A DNA stretch of 39,503 nt from Sphingobacteriales bacterium 16-39-50 (GCA_002257025.1 NCHA01000025.1:1-39503); one strand, 5' to 3'; shown: positions 1-10,790, numbered from the stretch's first letter. A program made the numbers and translations. Notes: a model not told the origin generated them from the sequence alone.

Positions 1-314
1 TTCTTGCTTCTCAAAAAGCAAAAGAATTGATCCTGATCGGAGTAATTCCTTTAATTATAGGTAATAAGTTTTGTCCGCGAATTATTAAACATTTACAATC
101 CCGACGCAGGAGGGATCTGTTGATTTTAAACCCAAAATATAATAATTAATAGGGTTCGTTCTAATAAGTTTGAGATCCCTCCTGCGTCAGGATGACGGTT
201 AGCTATAGCATCGTTCCTTTCCTGGTTTCTGGCTCCTGGTTCTTGTTTCTCAATACTCAATACTCTCTACTCAATACTCATTACTAAATAATATAAAAAA
301 ACTTCAATTAAGTA
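1..314. repeat. Upstream spacer with inverted repeat and junction array
   Basis: No gene is visible in this stretch. Two 20-base arms at 99-118 and 173-192 are reverse complements with one mismatch (core GACGCAGGAGGGATCT), and each arm can also form a small hairpin through ATCCC/GGGAT. The second arm runs into GGATGAC, like the GAATGAC edge of the palindrome elements found later in the window, so it may be a variant of that class. From 219 to 289 lies a word array (CTGGTTTCTGGCTCCTGGTTC, then CAATACTCAATACTC) without a visible complementary arm. Function unknown. Confidence 0.7.
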
Positions 315-344
315 TTTGATTTACGGGGATAAAGAGTATTTTTG
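315..344 (+). promoter_or_regulatory. Bacteroidota-type promoter of atpD-atpC
   Basis: TTTG at 315-318 and TATTTTTG at 337-344 match the Bacteroidota -33 (TTTG) and -7 (TAnnTTTG) boxes, separated by 18 bases, close to the usual 19-21. Transcription would start near 350, giving a leader of about 60 bases before the atpD start at 411. It is the best promoter match I found in the window. Confidence 0.7.
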
Positions 345-377
345 CAGACCAAAAAATGCCCTCCAAAACGGGCTTAG

Positions 378-1916
<1,539 letters not shown>

Positions 1917-2011
1917 TGTGATATGAGATAATAGATATGAGATATGAGAAAGGTAATTCAACCCGATCTTTAATCTCAAATCTCAAATCTCAGATCTCAA
2001 ATCTCTAACAC
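1917..2011. repeat. Junction array between atpD and atpC
   Basis: The spacer is built from imperfect repeats: GATATGAGATAATAGATATG-like words on the left (1920-1950), and CTCAAATCTCAAATCTCAGA words on the right (1974-2006), which are approximately the reverse complement of the left arm. The transcript could therefore fold back into a long imperfect hairpin between two co-transcribed genes. No U-tract follows, so a terminator is unlikely. Confidence 0.75.
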
Positions 2012-2260
2012 ATGAAACTAGAAATATTAACCCCTGATAAAAAAGTCTTTGAAGGCGAAGTAAGGTCTGTGACCGTACCGGGTACCATGGGTTCTTTCGA
2101 AGTACTTAAAGATCACGCACCTGTAATTTCAACTCTTGAAGATGGCAAAGTGATCATCCGTACTGATAAGGATGAAGAAACTATTTTTATCAAAGGCGGT
2201 GTCATCGAAGTACTCGATAATAATATAATGGTACTTGCTGAAGGAACACAGAATTCCTGA
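2012..2260 (+). CDS. atpC: F1 ATP synthase subunit epsilon, short form
   Basis: Epsilon subunit of the F1 central stalk, coupling rotation to the Fo ring. The 82 residues cover only the N-terminal beta-sandwich domain (MKLEILTPDKKVFEGEV, GTMGSFEVLKDHAPVIS, IKGGVIEVLDNNIMVLAE). The C-terminal two-helix domain that inhibits ATP hydrolysis in E. coli epsilon (139 residues) is absent. Short forms of this kind are common in Bacteroidota, so this is probably not a truncation. It is the last gene of the unit, with a terminator 20 bases downstream. Confidence 0.93.
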   Translation: MKLEILTPDKKVFEGEVRSVTVPGTMGSFEVLKDHAPVISTLEDGKVIIRTDKDEETIFIKGGVIEVLDNNIMVLAEGTQNS

Positions 2261-2280
2261 GCGCCAAATTAAAAAAGGAA

Positions 2281-2314
2281 GCCCCTCTGATCAACAGATC
2301 GAGGGGCTTTTTTT
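2281..2314 (+). terminator. Rho-independent terminator of atpDC
   Basis: Arms GCCCCTC and GAGGGGC, extended inwards by GATC/GATC around an AACA loop with a single bulged T, are followed by seven T residues (2308-2314). It lies just after the atpC stop. Confidence 0.9.
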
Positions 2315-2569
2315 ATGCCCATAATTTTGATTTTTTTCGGACTCTTTCCGGATTTCAGGCAGAAATCAGACCATTTGATCTGAACGAAAATTTCATGAAC
2401 CGAAAACCCAAAACCGTTTTGGTATATTTACACAAAATTTGATATAGTTATTTTTTAATAAATCAGAATTTAATATTGATATATTGAAAATTATAATATT
2501 TTATTCTAATTTAAAAAAAATGCATTGCCTATTGATACTTAAATCCGAAGACCTTAAATTGAGATTTAA

Positions 2570-2707
2570 ATGAAACAGGAAATTATAAACGTTTGTATAA
2601 TGAATGGCGCTTTGAATCTTAATTTTAATAAACTGACTATTCCGGGTATCCTTTCCCTCATTTATATTCTGAATTATATTCTGCTCGTCCCTGCTGTTAA
2701 GGTGTAA
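2570..2707 (+). CDS. Putative branched-chain amino-acid leader peptide
   Basis: A 45-codon ORF runs from ATG 2570 to TAA 2705-2707, with an internal in-frame ATG at 2600 that would give 35 codons. I count 8 Ile, 8 Leu and 4 Val among 45 residues, concentrated in the second half (for example PGILSLIYILNYILLVP). It sits directly upstream of a U-tract hairpin and the ilv-leu operon, the arrangement of a transcription-attenuation leader in which ribosome stalling at scarce Ile, Leu or Val codons lets transcription continue. GGCGCT at 2606-2611 is complementary to AGCGCC at 2735-2740, just at the base of the terminator stem, and could compete with it. The coding reading is inferred: a chance hydrophobic ORF in AT-rich DNA is the alternative. 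Confidence 0.6.
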   Translation: MKQEIINVCIMNGALNLNFNKLTIPGILSLIYILNYILLVPAVKV

Positions 2708-2735
2708 AATCTTTTAAAATCAATAAAAAAGACCA

Positions 2736-2769
2736 GCGCCTTCCTTTAATAGAAAGGCTTTTTTTTTAG
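2736..2769 (+). terminator. Candidate attenuator hairpin of the ilv-leu operon
   Basis: GCCTT (2738-2742) pairs with AAGGC (2754-2758), or alternatively CCTTT (2743-2747) with AAAGG (2753-2757), followed by nine T residues (2759-2767). It begins 28 bases after the leader ORF stop and ends about 46 bases before ilvD. The stem is weak but the U-tract is long, which fits a conditional terminator. Confidence 0.6.
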
Positions 2770-2815
2770 ATAAAATATAGTCATAAATAGAAATTAAGAT
2801 ACAAGAATCTGAACA

Positions 2816-4495
2816 ATGGAACTTAATAAATACAGCAAAACAATCACCCAGGATCCAACCCAACCAGCCTCACAGGCTATGTTGTATGGGATTGGATTAA
2901 CCAGAGAAGATCTGGCCAAGGCACAGGTAGGCATTGTAAGTATGGGCTATGATGGCAATACTTGTAATATGCACCTGAATGAACTTGCCGAAGTAGTCAA
3001 GAAAGGTGTCTGGAACAATGATCTGGTGGGTTTGATGTTCCATACTATTGGTATCAGTGACGGTATAACAAATGGTACAGAAGGGATGCGTTATTCTCTG
3101 GTTTCCAGAGATTTGATTGCAGATTCTATCGAAACTGTCTGCGGCGGACACTATTACGACGGACTTATTGCATTACCGGGTTGTGATAAGAATATGCCGG
3201 GAGCTATCATGGCGATGGGCCGCTTGAACAGACCGGCAATCATGGTTTATGGTGGAAGTATCCATTCCGGGAATTATAAAGGACAATCGCTGAATATTGT
3301 TTCGGCATTTGAGGCATTAGGTCAGAAAATGGCCGGCAACCTTGCAGAAGAAGATTTTCAGGGAGTTATAGAACGGGCTTGTCCTGGTGCAGGTGCATGC
3401 GGCGGTATGTATACTGCAAATACGATGGCATCAGCAATTGAAGCCATGGGAATGAGTTTACCTTACAGCTCAACCTATCTCGCATTGAGTGAAGAGAAAA
3501 AACAGGAATGCCTTGATGCCGGTAAATACATCAGGATACTACTGGAAAAAGACATCAAGCCAAGAGATATCATGACAGAAAAGGCATTTCATAATGCCAT
3601 AGTAACGGTAATGGTTCTGGGTGGTTCAACCAATGCAGTTCTGCATTTGATTGCGATGGCTAAATCAGTTGGAATTAAACTTGATCTTGAATATTTCCAG
3701 AAGATTAGTGATGAAACTTCAGTTATCGCTGATCTTAAACCAAGCGGAAAATATATGATGGAAGACGTTCATGCAATTGGCGGATTACCATCGGTTTTAA
3801 AATATCTGTTACAAAAAGGATTACTGCATGGTGATTGCCTGACTGTTACAGGAAAAACACTGGCAGAAAATGTAGCCGAAGCTGCTGATCTTAATTTTGA
3901 AAATCAGGATGTTATCTATCCTTATGAAAATCCGATTAAGAAAACAGGGCATTTACAAATGCTTTACGGCAACCTTGCACCACAGGGCTCTGTTGCTAAA
4001 ATCAGCGGTAAAGAAGGTGAATCCTTCACCGGTCCGGCGCGTGTATTTGACGGCGAATTTGAACTGATCCATGGTATCAGCAGCGGTAAAGTTAAAGCAG
4101 GTGATGTGGTTGTAATCAGGAATGTCGGACCTAAAGGTGCTCCTGGTATGCCCGAAATGCTTAAACCAACCTCTGCAATCTTCGGAGCCGGTTTAGGTGC
4201 TTCAGTTGCCCTAATCACAGATGGACGTTTCTCAGGAGGAACTCATGGTTTTGTGGTTGGACACATTACCCCGGAAGCTTTTGAAGGCGGAAATATTGGT
4301 CTTGTGAATGATGATGATATCATTCAGATCGACGCAACCAAAAACTCCATCGATGTGATGATCACAGCCGAAGAAATGGAGCACAGAAGAAAACTCTGGC
4401 AGCAGCCGGCACCTCCTGTTAAGAATGGGGTGTTATTTAAATATTTTAAACAGGTAAAGAACGCGAGCGAAGGCTGCGTTACTGACGAAGAATAA
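2816..4495 (+). CDS. ilvD: Dihydroxy-acid dehydratase
   Basis: Dehydrates 2,3-dihydroxy-3-methylvalerate and 2,3-dihydroxyisovalerate to the 2-keto acid precursors of isoleucine and valine, in the cytoplasm, using an Fe-S cluster and Mg2+. The 559 residues carry the three expected cluster cysteines: C50 (GNTCNMH), C123 ([10 protein letters not shown]) and C195 ([14 protein letters not shown]). The C-terminal swivelling domain includes [11 protein letters not shown] and the [15 protein letters not shown] segment. The length is normal for the family. It is the first structural gene of the ten-gene ilv-leu operon and lies behind the leader ORF and attenuator-like hairpin. Confidence 0.97.
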   Translation: MELNKYSKTITQDPTQPASQAMLYGIGLTREDLAKAQVGIVSMGYDGNTCNMHLNELAEVVKKGVWNNDLVGLMFHTIGISDGITNGTEGMRYSLVSRDLIADSIETVCGGHYYDGLIALPGCDKNMPGAIMAMGRLNRPAIMVYGGSIHSGNYKGQSLNIVSAFEALGQKMAGNLAEEDFQGVIERACPGAGACGGMYTANTMASAIEAMGMSLPYSSTYLALSEEKKQECLDAGKYIRILLEKDIKPRDIMTEKAFHNAIVTVMVLGGSTNAVLHLIAMAKSVGIKLDLEYFQKISDETSVIADLKPSGKYMMEDVHAIGGLPSVLKYLLQKGLLHGDCLTVTGKTLAENVAEAADLNFENQDVIYPYENPIKKTGHLQMLYGNLAPQGSVAKISGKEGESFTGPARVFDGEFELIHGISSGKVKAGDVVVIRNVGPKGAPGMPEMLKPTSAIFGAGLGASVALITDGRFSGGTHGFVVGHITPEAFEGGNIGLVNDDDIIQIDATKNSIDVMITAEEMEHRRKLWQQPAPPVKNGVLFKYFKQVKNASEGCVTDEE

Positions 4496-4498
4496 AGA

Positions 4499-4530
4499 AT
4501 TGATCTGATGAATCGATTCATCAGATCAAT
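4499..4530. promoter_or_regulatory. Perfect 32-base palindrome between ilvD and ilvB
   Basis: The 16-base half ATTGATCTGATGAATC is followed immediately by its exact reverse complement, with no spacer and no mismatch. It starts four bases after the ilvD stop. There is no U-tract, so it is not an ordinary terminator. It could be a protein-binding operator or an mRNA processing or stability hairpin. What it does is not shown by the sequence. Confidence 0.85.
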
Positions 4531-4555
4531 GATACGAACACATAAATAAATAATT

Positions 4556-6292
4556 ATGGAAATTGAGCAGCAGGCATTGAGTAATCCAACAGGAGTTGAA
4601 ACGATAGAAGTTTCTGGTTCTGTAGCCCTTCTCGAAGCATTGATCGCCGAAGGAACCGAAGTAATATTCGGATACCCTGGTGGGGCAATTATGCCGATCT
4701 ATGATGCATTGTACGATTACAAGGAAAAATTAAACCATATTCTGGTAAGACATGAGCAGGGCGGAATTCACGCCGGCCAGGGTTTTGCAAGAACTTCTGG
4801 TAAAGTAGGTGTGGTATTTGCTACCAGCGGTCCCGGTGCTACCAACCTGGTCACCGGATTAGCTGATGCTATGATCGACAGTACCCCTCTGGTTTGTATC
4901 ACCGGACAGGTATTTGCTCATCTTCTGGGTACTGACGCATTTCAGGAAACAGATGTGATCAATATCACCACTCCTGTCACAAAATGGAATTATCAGATCA
5001 CTGATGCTACAGAAATCCCTGAAGTACTCAGCAAGGCTTTCTACATCGCGAGAAGCGGAAGACCAGGGCCTGTTTTGATTGATATCACAAAGAATGCTCA
5101 GATACAGAAATTCGATTACAGTGGTTATACCCCATGCAATCATATCCGTAGCTACAGGCCTAAGCCACTAATTCGCAATGAATATATAGAAAAGGCAGCA
5201 GCCCTGATCAATCAGGCAAAAAAGCCATTTGTATTATGGGGGCAGGGAGTAATTTTGGGTGAAGCTGAATTGGAATTTAAAGCTTTCGTTGAAAAGAGCG
5301 GAATCCCATCGGCCTGGACCATTCTTGGAGCAGGGGCTATCCCAACAGATCACCCATTGAATGTGGGAATGCTGGGTATGCATGGAAATTACGGACCTAA
5401 CGTTCTGACCAATGAATGTGATGTAATTATTGCCATTGGAATGAGATTTGACGACCGTGTAACCGGTCGCCTTGATAAGTATGCCAAACAGGCTAAGATC
5501 ATCCATCTCGATATCGACCCTTCAGAAATAGATAAAAACGTACAGACTACTGTTCCGGTTTGGGGCGATTGTAAGGAGACCTTACCGGCCTTAACAGCAC
5601 TTATTCAGCAGAAGACCTATCCTGAATGGCTACAGAAATTCAGAGATTTCGAGCAGAAAGAAATCGAAGCTGTTATCAATGATGAACTGCACCCGGCTTC
5701 CGGCGAACTGACTATGGGTGAAGTAATCAGTCATTTGAATGAATTAACCCATGGCGAGGCAATCATCGTTACCGACGTAGGCCAGCACCAGATGGTAGCC
5801 TGCAGGTATGCAAAACTGAACAAAACCAGAAGTAATGTAACCAGCGGCGGACTTGGAACTATGGGATTTGCCTTACCGGCAGCCATAGGGGCAAAATTTG
5901 GTGCACCTGAGCGTACAGTTGTTGCTGTTATCGGCGATGGTGGTTTTCAAATGACGCTCCAGGAATTGGGTACAATTATGCAGAGTAATATCGATGTAAA
6001 GATCCTGATTCTGAACAACAGATTCCTTGGCATGGTAAGGCAATGGCAGGAACTCTTTAATCAGCACCGTTATTCTTTCGTTGACATAGAAAGTCCTGAT
6101 TTTGTTGCACTTGCTGCTGCCTACAGAATCAAGGGAAAGAGTATTTCAGAGCGTGGGGAGATTTCCTCTTCATTAAAAGAAATGCTTGAACACAAAGGTT
6201 CTTTCCTGCTTGAAGTGATGGTTACCAAGGAGAATAATGTCTTCCCGATGGTACCACAGGGATGCAGTGTTAGTGAGATCAGATTGAAATAA
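4556..6292 (+). CDS. ilvB: Acetolactate synthase, large subunit
   Basis: Thiamine-diphosphate enzyme that joins pyruvate to pyruvate (valine/leucine branch) or to 2-ketobutyrate (isoleucine branch). The 578 residues show the N-terminal pyrimidine-binding domain with the catalytic glutamate E67 in RHEQGG, the central domain with GMRFDDRVTGR, and the C-terminal diphosphate-binding domain with the GDGGFQMTLQEL...LILNN motif. About 20 N-terminal residues precede the conserved fold, so a later start is possible, but the first ATG after the palindrome spacer is reasonable. The regulatory partner ilvN follows after 37 bases. Confidence 0.97.
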   Translation: MEIEQQALSNPTGVETIEVSGSVALLEALIAEGTEVIFGYPGGAIMPIYDALYDYKEKLNHILVRHEQGGIHAGQGFARTSGKVGVVFATSGPGATNLVTGLADAMIDSTPLVCITGQVFAHLLGTDAFQETDVINITTPVTKWNYQITDATEIPEVLSKAFYIARSGRPGPVLIDITKNAQIQKFDYSGYTPCNHIRSYRPKPLIRNEYIEKAAALINQAKKPFVLWGQGVILGEAELEFKAFVEKSGIPSAWTILGAGAIPTDHPLNVGMLGMHGNYGPNVLTNECDVIIAIGMRFDDRVTGRLDKYAKQAKIIHLDIDPSEIDKNVQTTVPVWGDCKETLPALTALIQQKTYPEWLQKFRDFEQKEIEAVINDELHPASGELTMGEVISHLNELTHGEAIIVTDVGQHQMVACRYAKLNKTRSNVTSGGLGTMGFALPAAIGAKFGAPERTVVAVIGDGGFQMTLQELGTIMQSNIDVKILILNNRFLGMVRQWQELFNQHRYSFVDIESPDFVALAAAYRIKGKSISERGEISSSLKEMLEHKGSFLLEVMVTKENNVFPMVPQGCSVSEIRLK

Positions 6293-6329
6293 TAATCAGC
6301 ATACAAACTGATCTGAAAAAACAGAAATT

Positions 6330-6950
6330 ATGAGCAATCAAAATAATACAGAAAAACCGGAAGCTAAACAGGAATTCACAATTACTGTTTATACAGAAAA
6401 TCAGATTGGACTCCTTAATCGGATTGCGATCATCTTTACCCGTCGCAAAATAAATATTCACAGCCTGAATACCTCTCCATCTGAGATTGAAAGTATTCAT
6501 CGCTTTAATATTGTGGTCCAGGAAACTGAGGATGTGGTAAGAAAACTTTCCAGGCAAATTGAAAAGCAGGTAGAAGTTCTGAAGGTGTATTTCAATACCA
6601 ACGATGATATTATCTGGCAGGAGATGGCTCTTTATAAGGTGCCTACAGATATTATTGCAGAAAAAGCAAGTGTGGAGCGTTTGCTTCGTGAAAATGGAGC
6701 CAGAGCGGTTGTGATCCGTAAGGACTACACAGTGTTTGAAACTACAGGCCACCGTGAAGAAACCGATGCCCTGATCAGAATACTTCAACCATTCGGACTC
6801 ATTGAGTTTGTACGCAGTGCACGCGTAGCCATTATCAAGAACAGTGATGGCTTTAACCGTAAACTCCGCGAATTTGAAAAAGCAGAACCCGGTGAGGATG
6901 TGGTTGAAAATGAATACCTGAATAAAGGTCAGCGGATATTCACCATGTAA
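6330..6950 (+). CDS. ilvN: Acetolactate synthase, small regulatory subunit
   Basis: Regulatory partner of IlvB that usually confers feedback inhibition by valine. The 206-residue protein has a charged N-terminal tail (about 1-15), an ACT domain (about 16-90: FTITVYTENQIGLLNRIAII...INIHSLNTSP), and a C-terminal ALS-type regulatory domain (about 100-185). It is longer than the ~160 residues of many IlvH proteins because of the N-terminal tail and an acidic C-terminal extension (EPGEDVVENEYLNKG). It sits between ilvB and ilvC in the same direction. Confidence 0.93.
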   Translation: MSNQNNTEKPEAKQEFTITVYTENQIGLLNRIAIIFTRRKINIHSLNTSPSEIESIHRFNIVVQETEDVVRKLSRQIEKQVEVLKVYFNTNDDIIWQEMALYKVPTDIIAEKASVERLLRENGARAVVIRKDYTVFETTGHREETDALIRILQPFGLIEFVRSARVAIIKNSDGFNRKLREFEKAEPGEDVVENEYLNKGQRIFTM

Positions 6951-7023
6951 GCTCAATAAAGAGACAATCAAAAATTAAAATCATTAAATAAAAAACAAAA
7001 AGTAAAAAGTAAAACAAAACAAT

Positions 7024-8079
7024 ATGGCAAAGATCAATTTCGGTGGAGTTACAGAAGAGGTAGTAACCCGCGAAGAATTCCCCTTAGACAAGGCTCGTGA
7101 AGTTCTGAAGGATGAAACTGTAGCAATTATCGGTTATGGTGTTCAGGGTCCGGGGCAAGCATTAAACCTGCGCGACAACGGCATCAGAGTAATTATCGGA
7201 CAGCGTAAAGATTCAAAAACCTGGGATAAAGCTATTGCTGACGGATGGGTTCCTGGCGAAACTTTGTTCGAAATTGAAGAAGCTGCCGAAAAAGGTACAA
7301 TCATTCAATATCTGTTATCAGATGCCGGACAGATTGCACTTTGGCCAACAATCAAAAAATACCTTACTCCAGGAAAAGCACTTTATTTTTCTCATGGATT
7401 TGGTATCACTTACAAAGAGCAAACAGGTATTGTCCCTCCTGCTGATGTAGATGTGATTTTGGTTGCTCCAAAAGGTTCAGGTACATCATTACGCCGTCTG
7501 TTTTTAGCCGGTAAAGGTTTGAATTCATCATTCGCTATCCACCAGGATGCTACAGGAAAAGGCAGAACACGTGCAATTGCATTAGGAATTGGTGTTGGAT
7601 CAGGATACCTTTTCGAAACTGATTTCCGTAAAGAAGTTTACTCTGACTTAACCGGTGAGCGCGGAACTTTGATGGGCGCAATCGCAGGTATCTTCGAAGC
7701 ACAGTACAATACCCTTCGCAGAAACGGACACTCTCCTTCTGAAGCGTTCAACGAAACTGTTGAAGAACTTACTCAGAGTCTGATGCCATTGGTAGCAGAA
7801 AATGGTATGGACTGGATGTATGCGAACTGCTCAACTACAGCACAACGCGGTGCTTTAGACTGGAAAGGACGTTTCCGTGATGCAACCCAGCCGGTATTTG
7901 ATGAATTATATGAAAGCGTAGCATCAGGTAAAGAAGCTGAGCGTACAATTAAATTGAACAGCCAGCCTGATTACCGTGTAAAACTTGAAGCAGAGCTTAA
8001 AACACTTCATGACAGTGAGATCTGGCAGGCAGGTCAGGCAGTAAGAAGTTTACGCCCTGAGAATCAACCTGAGAAGTAA
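7024..8079 (+). CDS. ilvC: Ketol-acid reductoisomerase (class I)
   Basis: Converts acetolactate or acetohydroxybutyrate to the dihydroxy acids by alkyl migration and NADPH-dependent reduction with Mg2+. The 351 residues start with a Rossmann domain (GYGVQGPGQA, residues 37-46; cofactor-loop region IIGQRKDSKTW), followed by one helical knotted domain (ETDFRKEVYSDLTGERGTLMGAI, ENGMDWMYANCSTTAQRGALDW). A single knotted domain and this length indicate class I. The 73-base spacer upstream is A-rich (AAAAAGTAAAAAGTAAAAC). A junction array follows the stop. Confidence 0.97.
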   Translation: MAKINFGGVTEEVVTREEFPLDKAREVLKDETVAIIGYGVQGPGQALNLRDNGIRVIIGQRKDSKTWDKAIADGWVPGETLFEIEEAAEKGTIIQYLLSDAGQIALWPTIKKYLTPGKALYFSHGFGITYKEQTGIVPPADVDVILVAPKGSGTSLRRLFLAGKGLNSSFAIHQDATGKGRTRAIALGIGVGSGYLFETDFRKEVYSDLTGERGTLMGAIAGIFEAQYNTLRRNGHSPSEAFNETVEELTQSLMPLVAENGMDWMYANCSTTAQRGALDWKGRFRDATQPVFDELYESVASGKEAERTIKLNSQPDYRVKLEAELKTLHDSEIWQAGQAVRSLRPENQPEK

Positions 8080-8192
8080 TAAGTATTAAGTTATAAGTAT
8101 TAAGTTATATGTACTAAGTACTAAGTTGTAAGTTATAAGTAGAAAGCCTTTGCGCAGAAACTTAGAACTTACAACTTATAACCTAGAACTCC
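8080..8192. repeat. Junction array between ilvC and the leuC-like gene
   Basis: The left part repeats AAGTATTAAGTTATAAGT-type words (8080-8141). After a short unrelated centre (AGAAAGCCTTTGCGCAG) comes the complementary word set ACTTAGAACTTACAACTTAT (8159-8186). The two arms are approximate reverse complements, so the spacer can fold back. No terminator U-tract is present. Confidence 0.8.
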
Positions 8193-9206
8193 ATGGCACA
8201 TACCCTGTTTGATAAGATCTGGAATAAACATGTGGTCAGCAGAAATGCAGGCTTTCCGTATACCTTATATATTGATGTTCATCTCATCAATAAGAAAACA
8301 AGTGCGCGGGCTTTTGAAGGTTTACGAAAACGCAATATCCCAGTTTTCAGACCTGCTCAGACCCTGATTCTGAAGGATCCGGCTTATAGCCAGCATCTGC
8401 CGGCATCAGACCTATCGAGATTTCAGCTTGACCTCTTCAACAGGAATTGTCTTGATTTCGGATTGGAAAAGTTTGAACAGAATCTTGTTGATCAGACCGA
8501 TACTTTGATTGCATTTCCGGGACAAACCCTGGTTTTTGATCAAAATCATACGGATGATTTGGGTGCTTTTGGTGTTTTATCAATCAATATCAATGAATTA
8601 TTAGTAGAACAGGTACTGGCAACCCAATGCTTGCTGATAAACAAGCCTAAGCGAATGAAGGTAGAAGTGAATGGGAGATTGGCTAAAGGACTTGGAGCAA
8701 AAGATATTAATCATTTCCTGCTTTCAGAAATATCTGCAGTCGAGGCAAATGGTTATTTTATTGAATATGCAGGGGATACCATCCTTGATCTGGATATGGA
8801 GGGGCGGATGGCTATCTGCAATATGAGCAGGGAAATTGGGGCCATTGGCGGACTTATAGCTCCGGATGATACCACTTTCGAATACCTGCGCAATAATGGA
8901 ATTATGCCAGAAGGTGAAAGTGCAGAAGAAACTCTTTCATTCTGGCAAAGTCTGTATTCTGATGAGGCTTCAGTTTTTGACGAGGTACTTGAATTTGATG
9001 CAGAAGATATTGGCCCGGGGAATTATGGTATTGGCCTTTCTAGGCTAATCCAGTCTAAACCGGCAAATGAAAGATCAGAAATGATCACTCCTAATGGTGC
9101 AGCGATAATTGCAGGTTATAATGATACTGATTATCTGTTAAACCATCTGGAAAGTATTGAAGATTACGAAAGTTCAACCATTTATAAAATATTCGATGGG
9201 GCTTAA
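8193..9206 (+). CDS. Degenerate LeuC paralog with LeuD-like tail
   Basis: A 337-residue open frame that aligns along residues 1 to about 290 with the true LeuC encoded at 10897-12294 (shared: TLFDKxWxx[48 protein letters not shown]). It lacks every catalytic element I can place: the [10 protein letters not shown] loop of LeuC is replaced by FPGQTLVFDQNHTDDLG (108-124), and the protein ends before all three cluster cysteines (C345, C405, C408 in the neighbour). Its tail (about 306-327, AGYNDTDYLLNHLESIEDYE) instead resembles the C-terminus of LeuD (NGFDDIDYLVNIKPEIQEFA). It cannot be an ordinary isopropylmalate isomerase. An intact 337-codon frame inside the operon argues against a simple pseudogene. 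A structural, regulatory or decoy role is inference. Confidence 0.85.
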   Translation: MAHTLFDKIWNKHVVSRNAGFPYTLYIDVHLINKKTSARAFEGLRKRNIPVFRPAQTLILKDPAYSQHLPASDLSRFQLDLFNRNCLDFGLEKFEQNLVDQTDTLIAFPGQTLVFDQNHTDDLGAFGVLSININELLVEQVLATQCLLINKPKRMKVEVNGRLAKGLGAKDINHFLLSEISAVEANGYFIEYAGDTILDLDMEGRMAICNMSREIGAIGGLIAPDDTTFEYLRNNGIMPEGESAEETLSFWQSLYSDEASVFDEVLEFDAEDIGPGNYGIGLSRLIQSKPANERSEMITPNGAAIIAGYNDTDYLLNHLESIEDYESSTIYKIFDGA

Positions 9207-9248
9207 GCCTCATCATTAAAGATCATACCCTCTGAATTCAGGCAAAAA

Positions 9249-10790
9249 ATGGAGCAAAATGCTCTGTTAAAGACAAAAAATATGTTACACGACCCAAACC
9301 GAATCTATATTTTTGACACCACCTTAAGGGATGGAGAACAGGTACCCGGATGTCAGTTATCTACCGTTGAAAAGATCGAAATAGGCAAAGCCCTCGAAAA
9401 ACTCGGAGTAGATATCATTGAAGCTGGCTTCCCTATCTCAAGCCCAGGTGATTTTCAAAGTGTAGTCGAACTCTCTAAGGCTGTTCGTGAGCCGGTAATT
9501 TGTGCATTAACCCGTGCAAATAAAGGGGATATTGATTCGGCTGCTGCAGCATTAAAGTTTGCCAAACGACCAAGAATTCATACCGGAATCGGAGCATCCG
9601 ATAACCACATAAAATATAAATTCAATAGTACCCGGGAAGCAGTTCTTGAACGTGCTGTTGAAGCAGTGAGGTATGCCAAAAGCTTTGTTGAAGATATCGA
9701 GTTCTATGCAGAGGATGCAGGCAGAGCGGATAACGTATTCCTGGCGCAAATGGTCGAAGCTGTTATTGCAGCAGGTGCCACAGTAGTAAATATCCCCGAC
9801 ACAAACGGATATTGCCTGCCGGAACAATACGGTGAAAAGATCCGTTTCCTGAAAGAGAATGTTAAAAATATCGATCAGGCTATCATCTCAGTTCATTGCC
9901 ATAATGATTTGGGATTAGCAACCGCCAATAGTATTGCAGGTATTCAGAATGGAGCGCGGCAGGTTGAATGTACAATCAATGGAATTGGAGAGCGTGCCGG
10001 AAATACAGCCCTTGAAGAAATCGTAATGATACTGAAGACGCATAAAAGTCTTCATTTTACTCATCAGGTAAATAGCAAACACTTATACGAGCTTAGTGGA
10101 ATGGTGAGCCGTATGATGCGCATGCCTGTTCAGCCGAACAAAGCCATTGTTGGTAAGAATGCATTTGCACATAGTTCAGGTATTCATCAGGACGGTGTTT
10201 TAAAACACCGTGAGACCTATGAAATTATCAATCCTGAAGATGTAGGTATTGACCAGTCTGAAATCATCCTTACCGCACGCAGCGGAAGACATGCCCTGAA
10301 CCATCATCTTGAACGTCTGGGATATACCATGGAACGGATCGATCTTGATCAGGTTTATGATAAATTCCTTACCATGGCTGATGGCAAAAAAGAAATCAGG
10401 GATGATGATATTCTCCTGCTTATGGGAGATAAGGCTGAGTCAAATTATAAAGACGGTCTTTCTATCAAGAGCTTACAGGTGAGCTGTGGTGATCAGGCGA
10501 GTCCGGAGGCAACTATTAAATTGTTTTACAAAGGGACTATCCATGAAGCTTTATCAGCTGGAAACGGACCGGTAGATGCCACGATCAAAGCGATTGAGAA
10601 AATCATCGGCAGAAGCTTTAATATCAAAGAGTTTAATATCCATGCAATTCACAGTGGCAGTGATGATGTGAGTAAAGTGGATATGCTGGTAATAAATGAA
10701 GGTAAATCCTACAAAGGCTATGGTTTCAGTACAGATATCGTGCGTGCTTCGGCAAATGCTTATCTGGACGCACTGAATAAGTTTGTTTAG
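9249..10790 (+). CDS. leuA: 2-isopropylmalate synthase
   Basis: Condenses acetyl-CoA with 2-ketoisovalerate, the committed step to leucine. The 513 residues have the HMGL-like TIM barrel with [16 protein letters not shown] (from D23) and the metal-binding H216-x-H218-N-D motif ([15 protein letters not shown]), the [13 protein letters not shown] segment, and a C-terminal LeuA regulatory (allosteric leucine) domain from about 390. A second ATG at codon 12 ([15 protein letters not shown]) is an equally good start by comparison with the usual family N-terminus. It lies between the LeuC-like gene and leuC. Confidence 0.96.
   Translation: MEQNALLKTKNMLHDPNRIYIFDTTLRDGEQVPGCQLSTVEKIEIGKALEKLGVDIIEAGFPISSPGDFQSVVELSKAVREPVICALTRANKGDIDSAAAALKFAKRPRIHTGIGASDNHIKYKFNSTREAVLERAVEAVRYAKSFVEDIEFYAEDAGRADNVFLAQMVEAVIAAGATVVNIPDTNGYCLPEQYGEKIRFLKENVKNIDQAIISVHCHNDLGLATANSIAGIQNGARQVECTINGIGERAGNTALEEIVMILKTHKSLHFTHQVNSKHLYELSGMVSRMMRMPVQPNKAIVGKNAFAHSSGIHQDGVLKHRETYEIINPEDVGIDQSEIILTARSGRHALNHHLERLGYTMERIDLDQVYDKFLTMADGKKEIRDDDILLLMGDKAESNYKDGLSIKSLQVSCGDQASPEATIKLFYKGTIHEALSAGNGPVDATIKAIEKIIGRSFNIKEFNIHAIHSGSDDVSKVDMLVINEGKSYKGYGFSTDIVRASANAYLDALNKFV

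Noticed and set aside
1917..2011. Terminator between atpD and atpC
   Set aside because: The fold-back arms are imperfect and not followed by a T-run, and atpC needs the upstream promoter.
2401..2480. Possible ilv promoter (TTTG at 2418-2421 or 2438-2441 with TA-rich boxes downstream)
   Set aside because: No TAnnTTTG match at 18-22 bases from either TTTG. The AT-rich region makes partial matches meaningless.
6279..6971. A 230-codon open frame on the minus strand opposite ilvN
   Set aside because: It lies fully antisense to a convincing ilvN, shows no family features, and long antisense frames are common opposite conserved genes.
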